DNA of 64,000 bases from Paramoeba atlantica (taxonomy: Eukaryota; Discosea). Below are positions 13,105 through 23,574 of this stretch, piece by piece. Below the pieces are notes generated by a model, which did not search any database, had not been told where the DNA came from, and was given only the letters and a program-made list of their open reading frames with translations. The stretch spans positions 430,399-494,398 of the forward strand of contig CDRNVI010000164.1 in the NCBI GenBank assembly GCA_977017575.1, written 5' to 3'. Positions within the stretch are counted from its first letter, which is position 1; every line of letters begins with the position of its first letter. Both the position numbers and the translations under genes were made by a program.

Positions 13105-13117
13105 ACGTCACGTCAGC
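13105..13117. promoter_or_regulatory. CRE-like TGACGT/ACGTCA motif upstream of eL32
   Basis: Two overlapping ACGTCA words lie about 140 bp upstream of the eL32 start, in the 275-bp spacer shared with the divergent DDT-WHIM gene. The same word recurs in other intergenic spacers of this window. A bZIP-type site is inferred. Confidence 0.35.
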
Positions 13118-13253
13118 GTTTTTTCCCTTTTTTTTTTTTTTCCTCTTTCCTTCTTCCCTTTCTTCCCGAGGTATGCCCTCTCACCTGTTTCTTTCTTTTT
13201 CAAACAAAAAGAGCTTTTGTTTAAAGATATAAAATCAACCTTTTTTCTTTTAG

Positions 13254-13902
13254 ATGCCTGCTCCTGCCCAAAGACCAAAAATTGTCAAAAAACGGACTGC
13301 CAAGTTCGTCCGTTTCGAGTCTGACCGACGCATTCGTGTTCATGTAAGAAAACCTCTTTTTTTCTCTCTTTTCTTTTCTCTTTTCTCCTCAAAAGAGTTA
13401 TTTTCTCTTTTTTCTCTTTGAAGGAAAAAAACTAAAAATGTTTTTTTTTTGTGATTGTTTTGTGCCATATTTTATTGTGTTTTTATTTGTTGTTTTTTTC
13501 TCTTTTTCTTTGCTTCTTTTGTGTGTTTTTTCTCTTTTTTTCTCTTTTTTTCTCTTTTTTTCTCTTTTTTTCTCTGTTTGTTTTCATTAGCAATCATGGA
13601 GGAAGCCAAGGGGTATTGATAACAGAGTTCGTCGTCGATTCAAGGGCAACCGCCCCATGCCCAAGATTGGTTATGGGTCCAACAAGAAAACCCGAAACAT
13701 GCTTCCTAACGGATTCTTGAAGTTCCGTGTTTTCAATGTTGAGGATCTTAACCTTTTGATGATGCACAACAAGAAGTACGCTGCTGAAATTGCCGCCAAG
13801 GTCTCTTCTACCAAGAGAAGGGCTATTATCCAACGTGCTGCTGAGTTGAATGTTAGTGTTGTCAATAGAAATGCTCGCCTTCGATCTGAGGAGCAGCGAT
13901 AA
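13254..13902 (+). CDS. RPL32: Ribosomal protein eL32
   Basis: Two exons, 13254-13343 and 13591-13902, encode 133 aa, close to the usual 130-135. The N-terminus ([17 protein letters not shown]) and the region reading [19 protein letters not shown] are hallmark eL32 sequence, as is the C-terminal NARLRSEE. The protein is part of the large cytosolic ribosomal subunit. The ATG lies directly after a pyrimidine tract ending in TTTTAG, so a 5'-UTR intron may end right at the start codon; this is inference. The single coding intron (247 nt) is extremely T-rich and follows the 30th codon. Confidence 0.96.
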
Positions 13903-14183
13903 ATCTCTCTCTTAAAATAAAATGACAAGAATGAAAGAAGTCAAAAAAAAAAATTAGAGAAGAAATTCTTCTTTTTTGTTGATTCTTCGGTTTTTTTTAT
14001 TATTTCCTCATCACAACAACATTCTCCCACAACACATTCGGTTTCAGAAGAAAACTTTTCATCCACAAAAAAAAATAAGCACTCCATACTACATCCCTTG
14101 GTTGAATTTCGTTTTTTTTTTGTTCCACCAAAATAATAATCCCAGCTCGATTGTTAAAAAAGAGAGAGAGTGTTTTGTTTTGT

Positions 14184-14687
14184 TCATCCAATCACCTCAA
14201 CAGCTTGCTTTTGGCGCCTCAACCACCAGATCCTGCCAATACAAAGGACAATGAATCCAGCATAAATTCCAGCAGCACCATAACATCCAACTGCTGCTTT
14301 TGAGGCATCGTCAGGGGATTCGATAGTTACTTCTCCATTATCGATTTTGCTGTAACCGGCACCCATCAAAAGCCCAACAATCACCTTGAAAAAAAAAAGA
14401 AAGATTAAGAATTTTTATCTTATTTTGAGAACAATATTTTGAACAATTGAACAACAAAAGAAGATTCATCTCTTACCAGTGTGATAACACCCCAAATGGA
14501 GAAGATAATGCAGCAAATCGCACCTGCAGAAAAACTGAATCAGAAAAACTACTCTTGAATTTTGGAGGTCTTTCATTTCATTGTTTTGTTTGTGTGGGTA
14601 ATTTTTTACTTTTTGGGGGGTCATATGTGAAATTAATTTGTCTGTGGATGTGAAAATGAACGAACATGGTTCGGGACAGCACGCCAT
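14184..14687 (-). CDS. RNASEK: RNASEK family membrane protein (V-ATPase-associated)
   Basis: Three exons, 14687-14666, 14523-14477 and 14384-14184, encode 89 aa. The N-terminus MACCPEPC is followed by a hydrophobic segment containing SIWGVITLVIVGLLMG. The animal protein has a CCGPKLAACG start and an AWGVIMLIMLGIFF helix at the same place. A second helix (AAGIYAGFIVLCIG) precedes a basic tail. RNASEK is a two-helix protein that associates with the vacuolar H+-ATPase and is needed for endocytosis. The tiny first exon (22 nt) was placed by frame and by similarity. The gene is divergent to the unrecognised gene starting near 14.9 kb. Confidence 0.85.
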
Positions 14688-14900
14688 CACTCCCTTCTTT
14701 GTTAGAAAAAGACAAGAAAGCGAAAACAAAACGCACAAAAACCAATGGCCAAAAAAAGAGCTCTAAAAAAAGTCGCAGAAAAATTCATTTTTTTGAAAAA
14801 TCAAAAAAAAGTTTTGCATCACAAAAAAGAGAAAGTTGTTTGTTTTTTTTCAGGTTCGTTCGAGAGGAAGGGAAACTCCCCCCTCTTTTGCCTCTGGAGG

Positions 14901-15455
14901 ATGGAGAAGAAGAAAGATATTCTCCTCCAAAAAAAAGGAGAAAGCAAGCTGAGAGATGTTGAGGAACTCTTTGTCAACAAAATCTCCAGTTCCATTGAGT
15001 TTTTAGAGAATTTCTCCTCTTCTGTCACCGTTTTGCTTGGTGCGATTCGAAAGAAGGCAGAAACTGATCAAGAGAGGGTCTACCGGAGGGTAACATTCCC
15101 TTTAATCTTTTTGAAGTTTTCTTCTATTCAAATTGGAAAGCTTCTTCGAAACAATTCTCCATTCTTCTCGTCTGCGTCTTCTTCTGTTCCTTCCCGTTGG
15201 AGTCCTTCTTCTCTTGCAACTCGAGTCACGAAATTTCTTCAACTTCTCCGTTCCAAATGGACTTCAAGAGCATTTTCAAATGCGATTCAACTCTCCCCTT
15301 CAATTGCCAAGGAAACTCTAAGTTTAGTTCAATCTTTGGCGGAAGAGTTGATTGGATGTTTGTCGATTTTAACACAAATTGTTGTCTTACGAACCAACGA
15401 TCTCCCGCCAATTTCTTTTCCCTCTCGTAGAATGATTGGACGTTCCAAATTATAA
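14901..15455 (+). CDS. Hypothetical protein, helical, 184 aa
   Basis: Intronless frame from the ATG at 14901 (MEKKKDILLQKKGE) to a stop at 15455. An in-frame ATG exists at 14745, but the stretch 14745-14875 is A/T-rich and ends in a poly-T tract plus CAG, which looks more like leader or 5'-UTR intron. The predicted protein is helical, with a basic start, then EELFVNKISSSIEFLENF and a leucine-rich C-terminal half. No motif allows a family assignment. The purine-rich start and clear stop support a real gene, but function is unknown. Confidence 0.5.
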   Translation: MEKKKDILLQKKGESKLRDVEELFVNKISSSIEFLENFSSSVTVLLGAIRKKAETDQERVYRRVTFPLIFLKFSSIQIGKLLRNNSPFFSSASSSVPSRWSPSSLATRVTKFLQLLRSKWTSRAFSNAIQLSPSIAKETLSLVQSLAEELIGCLSILTQIVVLRTNDLPPISFPSRRMIGRSKL

Positions 15456-16000
15456 GACACAATCACACCCCAAAGAAAAAGGTGAAAGAAGGAGCCTCTA
15501 AATTGGATGTGGAGTAGTTTTCTTCATCAAAAGAGAAACACGGTTCAGTCAAAATTTGAGGGAGGAAGAGATCTTCACGCACACAAAGAATTAAACAGAA
15601 GAGTCTGGCTGTCAAGAACAGAAAATTGTTGACTTGCTGTGTCAAACAAATCTGGTTTGTGGTGGCGGGTGTGGGGGTTTTTGGATTGTGAACAAGAAAA
15701 AAATCAAAAAAAAAGAAACAAACACACAATTCACTCTCTGAAATGAAGATAAGAAAAAATTTATTTGGTTTTTTTTGTCGATAAAAATCTCATTGGATGA
15801 AAAGAATGAAGAAGAGAAAAAAGAAAGAGAAACCCGTCTGACATCAAAAAATATTTGCCTCAAAAAAACCCTCTCCAAAAGAGTCTTCAAAGAAGAGAAA
15901 AATATTCCCAACCACTCTCAACACAAATATAAATAAAAAAAAAGGTCAGAAAAAAGAATAGAAAAAACAAAAAAAAAGATCAACTTCTTTGTCTCCTCCC
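15456..16000. other. Convergent intergenic spacer, nothing recognised
   Basis: This 545-bp stretch lies between the 3' ends of the unrecognised gene (+) and PRP4 kinase (-). It is A/T-rich with scattered homopolymers. No convincing coding, RN A or repeat signal was found. Confidence 0.4.
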
Positions 16001-17944
16001 TTATTTCGAACGGATAAAAGGATGACGCAAGACCTCTTCAATCGTGATCCTCTTCGTTGGATCAAGAACGAAGATCTTCTCCAATAAATCAACCAACTGA
16101 AGAACCCTATTTCGATTTGAAGGATGAGGGCAACAGTTTAAAAGCTCGAGTTTAAGATCTCTGACAGGAGAGGTTCTCTGTTTGCTCAATGAATCAACGG
16201 AAATCTTTTGAACAAACTCTGTCTTTGTCAAGGGGTCAACACGAGTCCAAAGAAAATTGAAGTCATCATCAAAATATTCAGATCGAAAGGCTGTTTTTTT
16301 CAAAAGCTTCTGGGAAGGCAACCCTTTTAAATCGAGAAATAATTTCATCATATGGGCATTATCCTCACCTTGGAAACAAAACCGACCAGTGAAAAGTTCA
16401 AAGAGGGTGCATCCAAGAGACCAGAGATCCATGGGAAAACTATACGGCAACCCCAAAATCACCTCAGGGGGACGATAAAATCGGCTGACAAGATAAGGAG
16501 CCAGAACATTCTCAGAAGAAAAGGAAGCACACCCAAAGTCAGCCAACTTTACAACTCGTCGATCTTCACCAACAAGAACATTGTCCAATTTAAAGTCTGC
16601 ATGGAGAATATCACATTTTTTCAAGTGATAAAGAGCAAGAGAAAGTCGACGGCCATACAAACGAACTGCATCAATATTCAAACCAATTTTTCGACCATAT
16701 TGATTCAACAACTCACGAAGATTCATTTGAAGAGACTCAAAGACAATACAAAGATGATCATGATCCACAAAGGAATCCAACAAACGAACACAGCTGTACT
16801 TATCTTCCGGATCCATTTGACAAACACGATTCAGCATCGCTAACTCTTTCTCGGCAACTTCCTTCAAGTCTTTTTCGGTCATTTGTTCGACATGACGAAG
16901 CATTTTAATCGCAACACGTTGTTGTGGAGTTGTTCCATCAAACGCAAGGAAAACATTTGAATATTGTCCCTCACCAAGTCGCTCAATCAATTGATATCGC
17001 CCACTCGGTCCAAGGAGAGCTCCAGGTTGAAAGTTAAAGTACCCTTTTTCGTCCCTCACTTCTTCCATAAGTTGATTATCCTTCGATGAAAGGTCTGGAC
17101 TTCTTTGATAGGGAGAGGGGGGGGAATCTTCATCGGACTTGCTCTTCTTGGACATCGTTACATCAGCATCCAAAAACCAAGAGCCAGCTTCATCATTGGC
17201 ATCATTCTCATCATTGTCATCATCAGTTCGGGAACTTTTCAAGGGGGGTGGAGGTAAAATAGTATTTTCTTCCCCCTCGAGGAGATTTTCTTTTTCGTCT
17301 TCAAAGGATATTTCCTTGGTTAATTGATGAGTCGGAGGAGTTGCAAGTTTGGTCTGGTCTTCCATCAAACAAGGTGAATTGGGAACCTTTGTTTTTTCCC
17401 CTTTCTGGCTGTACTTTTCAAGAATAGCTTGTCTTTTCATCCGACTTTTTTGCAGAAGCTCGTCTTCGGTATCCTCTTGGTGGTTTAATTCTTGTTCGAC
17501 GAGTTTTTGATACTCACCTGGGTCCTCCACTGTGTCACGATCAAAATCGAGAATAAGATTCTGACTAACTTGCTTTGTTTCCTTTTTGGGAAGAGGAACT
17601 CCTAGAAATAAAGAGGGAGAGTGAGAAGAAGGAGAACGAGAAGAAGAAGAACGAGAACTTTGATGAGAGGAAGAACGATGAGAAGAGGAGGAAGGACGAT
17701 GATGAGAAGAGGAAGAAGAAGAACGATGATAAGAGGAGGAAGGATGATGATGAGAAGAGGAAGAAGAACGACGATAAGAGGAGGAGGAACGATGGTGAGA
17801 AGAGGAAGAACGATAAGAGGAAGAATGAGAAGAGGACCGACAGGAAGAATGAGAAGAAGGGGAAACCTTAGCTCGCTTGGCACCACGAATGTACGAACTT
17901 TCGTCGCGATATCTTTTGTGGGAAGCAATAGAAACAGTTGCCAT
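16001..17944 (-). CDS. PRPF4B: PRP4-type pre-mRNA splicing kinase
   Basis: Single-exon gene of 647 aa from the ATG at 17944. Residues 1-130 are rich in SSS/HRSSS/RS repeats, as in the RS-like N-terminus of PRP4 kinases. Residues about 325-645 form a CMGC-group kinase: glycine loop ERLGEGQYSNVF, VAIK lysine, catalytic loop HADFKLDN, DFG within LADFGCAS, and a PYLVSRFYRPPEVILG activation segment. The activation segment and the later DLKGLPSQKLLKK match PRPF4B rather than other CMGC kinases. The enzyme phosphorylates tri-snRNP proteins during spliceosome activation in the nucleus. The catalytic loop has Leu where most kinases have Pro (KLDN for KPDN); the catalytic Asp, Lys and Asn are kept. Confidence 0.92.
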   Translation of the reverse strand: MATVSIASHKRYRDESSYIRGAKRAKVSPSSHSSCRSSSHSSSYRSSSSHHRSSSSYRRSSSSSHHHPSSSYHRSSSSSSHHRPSSSSHRSSSHQSSRSSSSRSPSSHSPSLFLGVPLPKKETKQVSQNLILDFDRDTVEDPGEYQKLVEQELNHQEDTEDELLQKSRMKRQAILEKYSQKGEKTKVPNSPCLMEDQTKLATPPTHQLTKEISFEDEKENLLEGEENTILPPPPLKSSRTDDDNDENDANDEAGSWFLDADVTMSKKSKSDEDSPPSPYQRSPDLSSKDNQLMEEVRDEKGYFNFQPGALLGPSGRYQLIERLGEGQYSNVFLAFDGTTPQQRVAIKMLRHVEQMTEKDLKEVAEKELAMLNRVCQMDPEDKYSCVRLLDSFVDHDHLCIVFESLQMNLRELLNQYGRKIGLNIDAVRLYGRRLSLALYHLKKCDILHADFKLDNVLVGEDRRVVKLADFGCASFSSENVLAPYLVSRFYRPPEVILGLPYSFPMDLWSLGCTLFELFTGRFCFQGEDNAHMMKLFLDLKGLPSQKLLKKTAFRSEYFDDDFNFLWTRVDPLTKTEFVQKISVDSLSKQRTSPVRDLKLELLNCCPHPSNRNRVLQLVDLLEKIFVLDPTKRITIEEVLRHPFIRSK

Positions 17945-18316
17945 TCTACAAAGTCTAGGTTGAATAACAAGAGAAAACAAAAGAAAGCAAACCGAATAGA
18001 AAAATCAAAATCACAGAAAAGACAAGTTGAGAACAATTTTTCTCAAAAATGGGGACCATCAAACAAAATTGAGGGACCAAATAAAAAGAAGGGGTTTGAA
18101 AAAAAGAAAATTGAAACAAAACACCGTCGAAAACTTTCTGTTTTTTTTTTTGATTTTTCCACAAAACAAAAAACCCAACACGTTTTGACTCTCTGTTCAT
18201 CAACAAGAGAGTCTTTCTTTTCTTTTCTTTTTGTTGTTTGTGGGGTTTTGGAGTGGGTGTAAACTGGTTGATGTAACTTCCTAAAGAAAGTTACACACTT
18301 TTGTTTCGTCTTCAAG
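17945..18316. promoter_or_regulatory. Divergent promoter with short hairpin
   Basis: This 372-bp spacer lies between the starts of PRP4 kinase (-) and the ITFG1-like gene (+). At 18272-18295 a perfect 8-bp inverted repeat (TGTAACTT / AAGTTACA, 8-nt loop) lies just upstream of the ITFG1-like start. It could be a dimeric protein site or a 5'-UTR hairpin. Confidence 0.35.
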
Positions 18317-21022
18317 GTGGAGTGGTTTACACGAAGAAGTTGGTTTGGAGGGTCCAATGTCCAATCACCCACATCCTCCTCCCGATTTCGAAGATGGAAT
18401 TCGAATTTGTGGTGTTCTCTCCCAAGATCTTTCCAACTTCATAATCTGATTGGAGGGAATAGAGATTTTTGGTCTCCAGCCGTTTTGAAAGCCCTTTGGC
18501 TCTTTTTTGGGGTTGTTCTGGGAATCACTCTTGTTGCTTCTTTTGGTCTCTCTTTTCAAGGAAAGTTGTCTTTTGTGTCTCTTCCCACTCCCAACTTTAC
18601 TTCTCCCAATGCTCTTGTTCGAGTTCAGATTGGATTGGAAAATCTTGAGGGTTCAATCGTTGCTTTTGGGGATTTCAATAGTGACAAGTACACTGATATT
18701 TTTTTTCTTCATTCGAATCGATCGAGTATCTCGATACTGTTGTGGCATCACCATCGATATTCTTTTCTTGGTTTGGAGAACGGAACAATTCATCTTTCAG
18801 AAGATGGGTTTTCAATTGAAAATGTTGTACCTGGAGATTTTAATAACGATGGAAAGTTAGATTTACTTATCGAATGTGCGCCATCGTCAAACAAGAATAC
18901 CAGCTCTTATTATTCTTTGAATATCTATTTAGGGCACCTCACATATGTTGAGCAACATCCTATTTGGAATGGAACTGCGACTGATCAAGTTCTTGTGTTT
19001 GATTGGGATGGTGATACCTGGTTGGATTTGTTTGGATCAACAGTTGTCGTGGGATCGGATAATACGACGATTAGTGGTGGGAGAGCCATTTGGAAAAATA
19101 ACAAACATCAAAATAATTTGAACTTTACAATAATCGATTCAATTGATTCTGTCCCTACAGGTTTCTTTTCTCTTTTCTCTCTCTTTTCTCCTCTCTTCTC
19201 TTCTCTTCTCTTCTCTTAGTCGGGAGTAGTACCATTTTTTTTTTTTGACAATCAATTTTATCCAGAGAATGGAACACCTGTTCCTTTAGCGAAACCAAAC
19301 TCTCATGGATATATTGATGTCAATGGGGATTGCTTAGCTGACTTACTTGTCACTACTGTGAATTGCAGTTCTGGCAACTGCACGAAATATCTGGAAATCT
19401 ATCGAAATAATAAGGATGGAGTTGAAAAAGGAGAGAGTCCTTTTGCCTTTCACTCCAAAATCTCTCTCTCCTCTGCTCAATATTCCCCAAAAGAGTGGGA
19501 AAAGGCGGAATCTTTAGAGGGAGGAAGAGCGTCTTTGATTGGAGGCCAGTTAACTTTTACAGATGTTGATGGAGATGGTAATGTTGATATTATCTATCCT
19601 CGTTGTGTCTCGTCAGGCAAATCGATTTTTGAATCACCTCACCAAAGAGATTGTAATTTCTTCAACAATCTTCAGATCCTCTATAACGTTCAACAAACTC
19701 TCTGCCCTTCAATTTTTGAAACGTTGGGTTTTGAAAGTCGTGAACCTTGTCGAACTCAAGATAATCTTTGCACAGAGGATCGAGATTTCACTTTTGGAGA
19801 AGTAGATCGAAACGGTTCGCCTGATACAATTATAATCAGAAAAGAAGCTTTTAAAGGATTTTATTTTTTTGCTCCACTTGGGAGTGGGACTCCACTAACG
19901 ATTCGAACGGGTGATTTTAATTTGGATGGATATCCTGATCTCCTGATCCCAATGGTTAAAAACAAAACTTCGATTTCCTCTCTGAGCAGGAAGGACGCCG
20001 CGCCTTTTGAAACTACAGTATTTGGATCTGGAGGAGGAGGAAGTCTACTTTTCAAAAGCGGGGGTGGGGATCTTTTTTCTTCTCTCTGGGAAGATGGAAA
20101 AGATTTCCTTGAAGAATTAGAGCCTGGAGATATTGTATTGAGTTTATGGAAAAATGTTCCGTGTTCCCCAGATTATTGCCATTCAAGTGCGACTGCAAAG
20201 CGACGTCGTACTTTTGTTCCTGTCGTTGGTGATGAGGTTGCAGCGCTCCTTCAAGTTAAGAACCCCTTTGCTGGAGCTTTTTTCGATCTTGATGAAACTG
20301 GCAACCCAGATATTCTTGTACTGACAAATGATGCAGCACTTCACAACAGTAGTAAAAGGACAAGAACCACACCTCTTCGTGGTGGTGGAGGTTTTGCAGA
20401 GAGAAGAAGCGCAGCAACAACAAGAACAACAACAACAACCACTCAAGAAGAGAATATTCGACTGACAGGGAATGGTGGAGAGACAGTTGCTCTTTATAAC
20501 AGTCTCTTTAATGATGCTTTCTTTCTCAAAACTCTCGGTGCTGGTGGTCAGTCTTCTGATCCGAAACCTTACGGTGTCAACTTTCCTGGAGGGTTTTTTA
20601 AATTTATTGTCACGGATCTCTCTGGTGAAAAACGGATTGCTGTGGGGGGTCAATTATCTCAATCTTCCTATCTTTCTCTTCAAACTCCTTTCCTTCTCTT
20701 TGGGCTTGGACGAGCAGGAAATTATATCGAGTTATTATATTATGGTCTCTCACTTCACGCTTCTCTCCACTGGAATAGTTGGATTTGCATCATCCCAAAT
20801 TCTCAACTTGTTGTTCTCCCATATCCTCTTGATAAGTCTCTCGACTGGCAGATGGATCTTTATCTTGCTCCCTCTGGGATTACTGTTGCTGTGATTATAA
20901 GCATGGTTTCATCTTTAGTAGCTTTGGCTGGGGTTGTCTACTTTTTCGATTGGCGGGAAAAGATGGAAGACGAAAAGGAGAAACGAGAGAAGGCCCACTT
21001 GTTTTCTTTTGATGCGTTGTGA
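18317..21022 (+). CDS. ITFG1: FG-GAP repeat type I membrane protein (ITFG1/TIP-like)
   Basis: Two exons, 18317-19160 and 19266-21022, give 866 aa. A hydrophobic helix at about residues 58-80 (ALWLFFGVVLGITLVASFG) is a signal anchor. The lumenal part has FG-GAP/calcium-loop motifs: GDFNSDKYTD, GDFNNDGKLDLL, DWDGDTWLDL, TDVDGDGNVDI and GDFNLDGYPDLL. A second helix (ITVAVIISMVSSLVALAG) near the C-terminus is followed by a short charged tail. This layout matches the beta-propeller protein ITFG1 (T-cell immunomodulatory protein family), although it is longer than the animal form (about 610 aa) because of inserts with G-, T- and R-rich runs. A secretory-pathway or cell-surface location is inferred. 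Confidence 0.82.
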
Positions 21023-21323
21023 GACACAAACCCACCACCCACCACACAAAAGAGGAGAGCAAAAAGATCTCGGTCAGTTCAGAAAAACGAAGACAAGACA
21101 AAAATTTCCTCCTCACTAAAATTTCTCTCTCTCCGAAATATTTCATCTTCACCCCCCAATAAAAAGGGAGCAAAAAGAGGAAGAACAAGAGAGATAAAAA
21201 AACAAAAACAAAAACAAAAAACAAAAAGAATATCATCCAAAAAAAAACAAACAAAAAACCAATTTCTTTTAAGATCAATTGAGATGATTTTTTTTTTTGT
21301 AAAAATAATCTTCATTCTCCATT
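21023..21323. other. Convergent spacer
   Basis: These 301 bp lie between the stop codons of the ITFG1-like gene and TOM40. They are A-rich with AAACAAAAAC runs, probably the 3' UTRs. Nothing else was seen. Confidence 0.4.
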
Positions 21324-23100
21324 TTAAAAATATGATTTTTGTTCCTTCTTTGGGATTGCGAACTCATCATCATCATCTTTTCCGGCAGCGCTGAGTGGCT
21401 CTTCGTTCGCGATAGCATCCCCTCCCCCTTGTTTTGCTCCAGCTTTTCCTTCTCGAAGTTCTCTGATTCGCTTTTCCTCAGCCATCATCATCTTCTGTTG
21501 TTCTTCACTCAACTCTTGAAGAACAACTTGAAGACCAACACCAAAAAGGTATTTGTTATTCCAGAAATCTGCCACACCAGAAAGCATCAAAGACATAAAG
21601 GGGGTCATTCTTTGTTCAAGTAACGCATGGACTCGCCCATTGCTGTCAATATTTCCTTTAACGCTCGATAATTGGAGTTTATAATCCCAGGCAACAGACC
21701 AATCTGTTTTATAAGCGTGGGTTTTGGGATCAGGGGACACTTTAAATTGAGTTCCATATCGAATTTGCGAACCAGGGCGGCTATCAACTTTTCTTAAAAA
21801 ATTGATATGTCCACCATAAGGACCCATTGGTTGTTTGGACAAATGGCCAGTCAACACGCAATTATTTCGAGTGTATCGGAAACCCCCAGACAAAGCAGAC
21901 ATCATCATCATTAAATTCATTTGACCTTCACATCCAAGGGAGAGAGCAGGGGTAATTGCTTGGTAATAAGACATAATCAAGGCAGGCATTTGGTTATGAA
22001 GTTGGAGTTTAAAACATGTTGTTGTATCATCTCCAGCGACATCAGCTTCAAAAATGGAAACTGAATCAGGTTGTTCTGCAGGACCTCGCTAATTGTTTTT
22101 TTTTTCTTGTTAGAATTGGAAGAAAGAAAAAAAAATGAGAGACAATTACACACAAAAGATTAAAAATTCACCTGATGGTTCATTCGCAGAGTTAACCAAG
22201 AGTTGACTGGATTGTTGATTACTCCCTGAAACTCTCCTTCTGTGTTAATCCTCCCAAGTGCCACAAACTGATTTTTTTTGACACGAGTAGTTAGCAAAAT
22301 CAAATTCAATTGTCTTGGTGCACTCTTTTGAAAAAGAGAGAAGAAAAAAAGAAAGAATTGAAAAAGAGAGAAGAAAATTTTTCTCTTTACCTTTTTATCA
22401 AAGTATTGCATCATAAAATTATAATTGCTAGGTTCCAATGTCGATCCCATTGAGAGTGAATGTCCAATGACAAAGTTACTCGATTGTCGGTTGTATTCCA
22501 AACGACCTCCGTTAAACATATCCATTGTTGTCAAAACACCTAGGAGAGAGAGAGTTTTTTCAATCAAAAAGAAACATTCCTTCTTTCTTCTTTTCTTTTC
22601 TTTTCTCTCTCTCTCTCTTCCCTCACATTCATCACAACAACAACAACAATATCCCTTTTTTTTTGAATCTTTCAAACAAAACAAAACAAAATAAAGAAAT
22701 CACACTTACTTTGAGAATCTTGTTCAAGTTCAGAAAACTTGCCAGGATTTTTAATCAAAGATGGTTTTCGAGTTGGAGGAAGAGGAGTCTTTGCCCAATC
22801 ATCACGAGAACCAGGCGTCGCCACATCATCCAAAGAAAAAGGATCAAACTCTTTCTCTTTCTTCTCTTCTCCTTTTAAGCTTCCTCCTTTCTTTTCAGGA
22901 AAATCATCAGAAAAGTCATTATCAGGAGTTTCATCACTCATCCCATCAGAAGCAGAAGGAGAAGAAGAAGAAGATCCTGAACCGCCACCAAAAGCTTTGG
23001 TAACAGAGAACATATTTGTCATTGAACCAACCCCACTTTGAGCGGCTTGAAACATCGCAAAAGGCGTCTTCCAAATTGGAATTGTGGAAGAAAAATCCAT
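21324..23100 (-). CDS. TOMM40: Mitochondrial import channel Tom40
   Basis: Four exons, 23100-22710, 22539-22391, 22324-22172 and 22088-21324, give 485 aa. The first exon encodes an N-terminal extension of about 120 residues, rich in S, G, D and E. The beta-barrel follows, with Tom40/porin-3 features: NPGKFSELEQD, RLEYNRQSSNFVIGHSLSMG, SYYQAITPALSLGCEGQM and, near the end, NGRVHALLEQRMTPFMSLML and NNKYLFGVGLQVVL. Tom40 is the channel of the outer-membrane translocase. An acidic, lysine-containing tail of about 60 residues follows the last strand, which is longer than in animals. Exon 1 ends at a consensus GTAAGT donor. Confidence 0.88.
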
Positions 23101-23574
23101 CTTTTTTTACTCTCTCTCTCTCTCTCTTTTCGAACGAAAAACTGAAGAAGGAAGAAGGAAGAAGGAAAAGGGAAAAGGGGTGGCGAACTTGAACAAGAGG
23201 GAAGAGAGAGCTTTTCCACGCTCTTTTTTCGAAGAAAGCAAAAAGAGACAAAAAACCGAAATCCTTCAAACTTCTGATAAGATTGAAAATCTTATCAGAT
23301 GGTTTTAAAAAATAATTTCTTTATTTGGTATTTTCGGTTCCATTGTTGTTTGCCAAAGGAAACACACATTTATTCCTTCAATTCACTTCGAAAGAATAAC
23401 CTTGAAGAAAAAGAAAAATTGAGAGAAAAAAAGAGAAAAAAATGTTCAACAAAATAGCAGTTTCCAATGGAATGAAGTAGATAATTTATTCTCCCTCTCA
23501 GCTCTTTTTCGATTTGAGAGGATTTTTAGTAATACGGAAAATATAAAATTGCCACATTGTCGTTTTTAGTTCTC
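23101..23574. promoter_or_regulatory. TOM40 upstream region / 3' flank of MFS gene, with GATA palindrome
   Basis: This 474-bp spacer lies upstream of TOM40 and downstream of the MFS gene. At 23273-23299 there is a perfect 12-bp inverted repeat with a 3-nt loop, each arm containing TGATAAG (a GATA-factor core). It may be a paired GATA site in the TOM40 promoter or a 3'-end hairpin of the MFS transcript. Confidence 0.4.
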
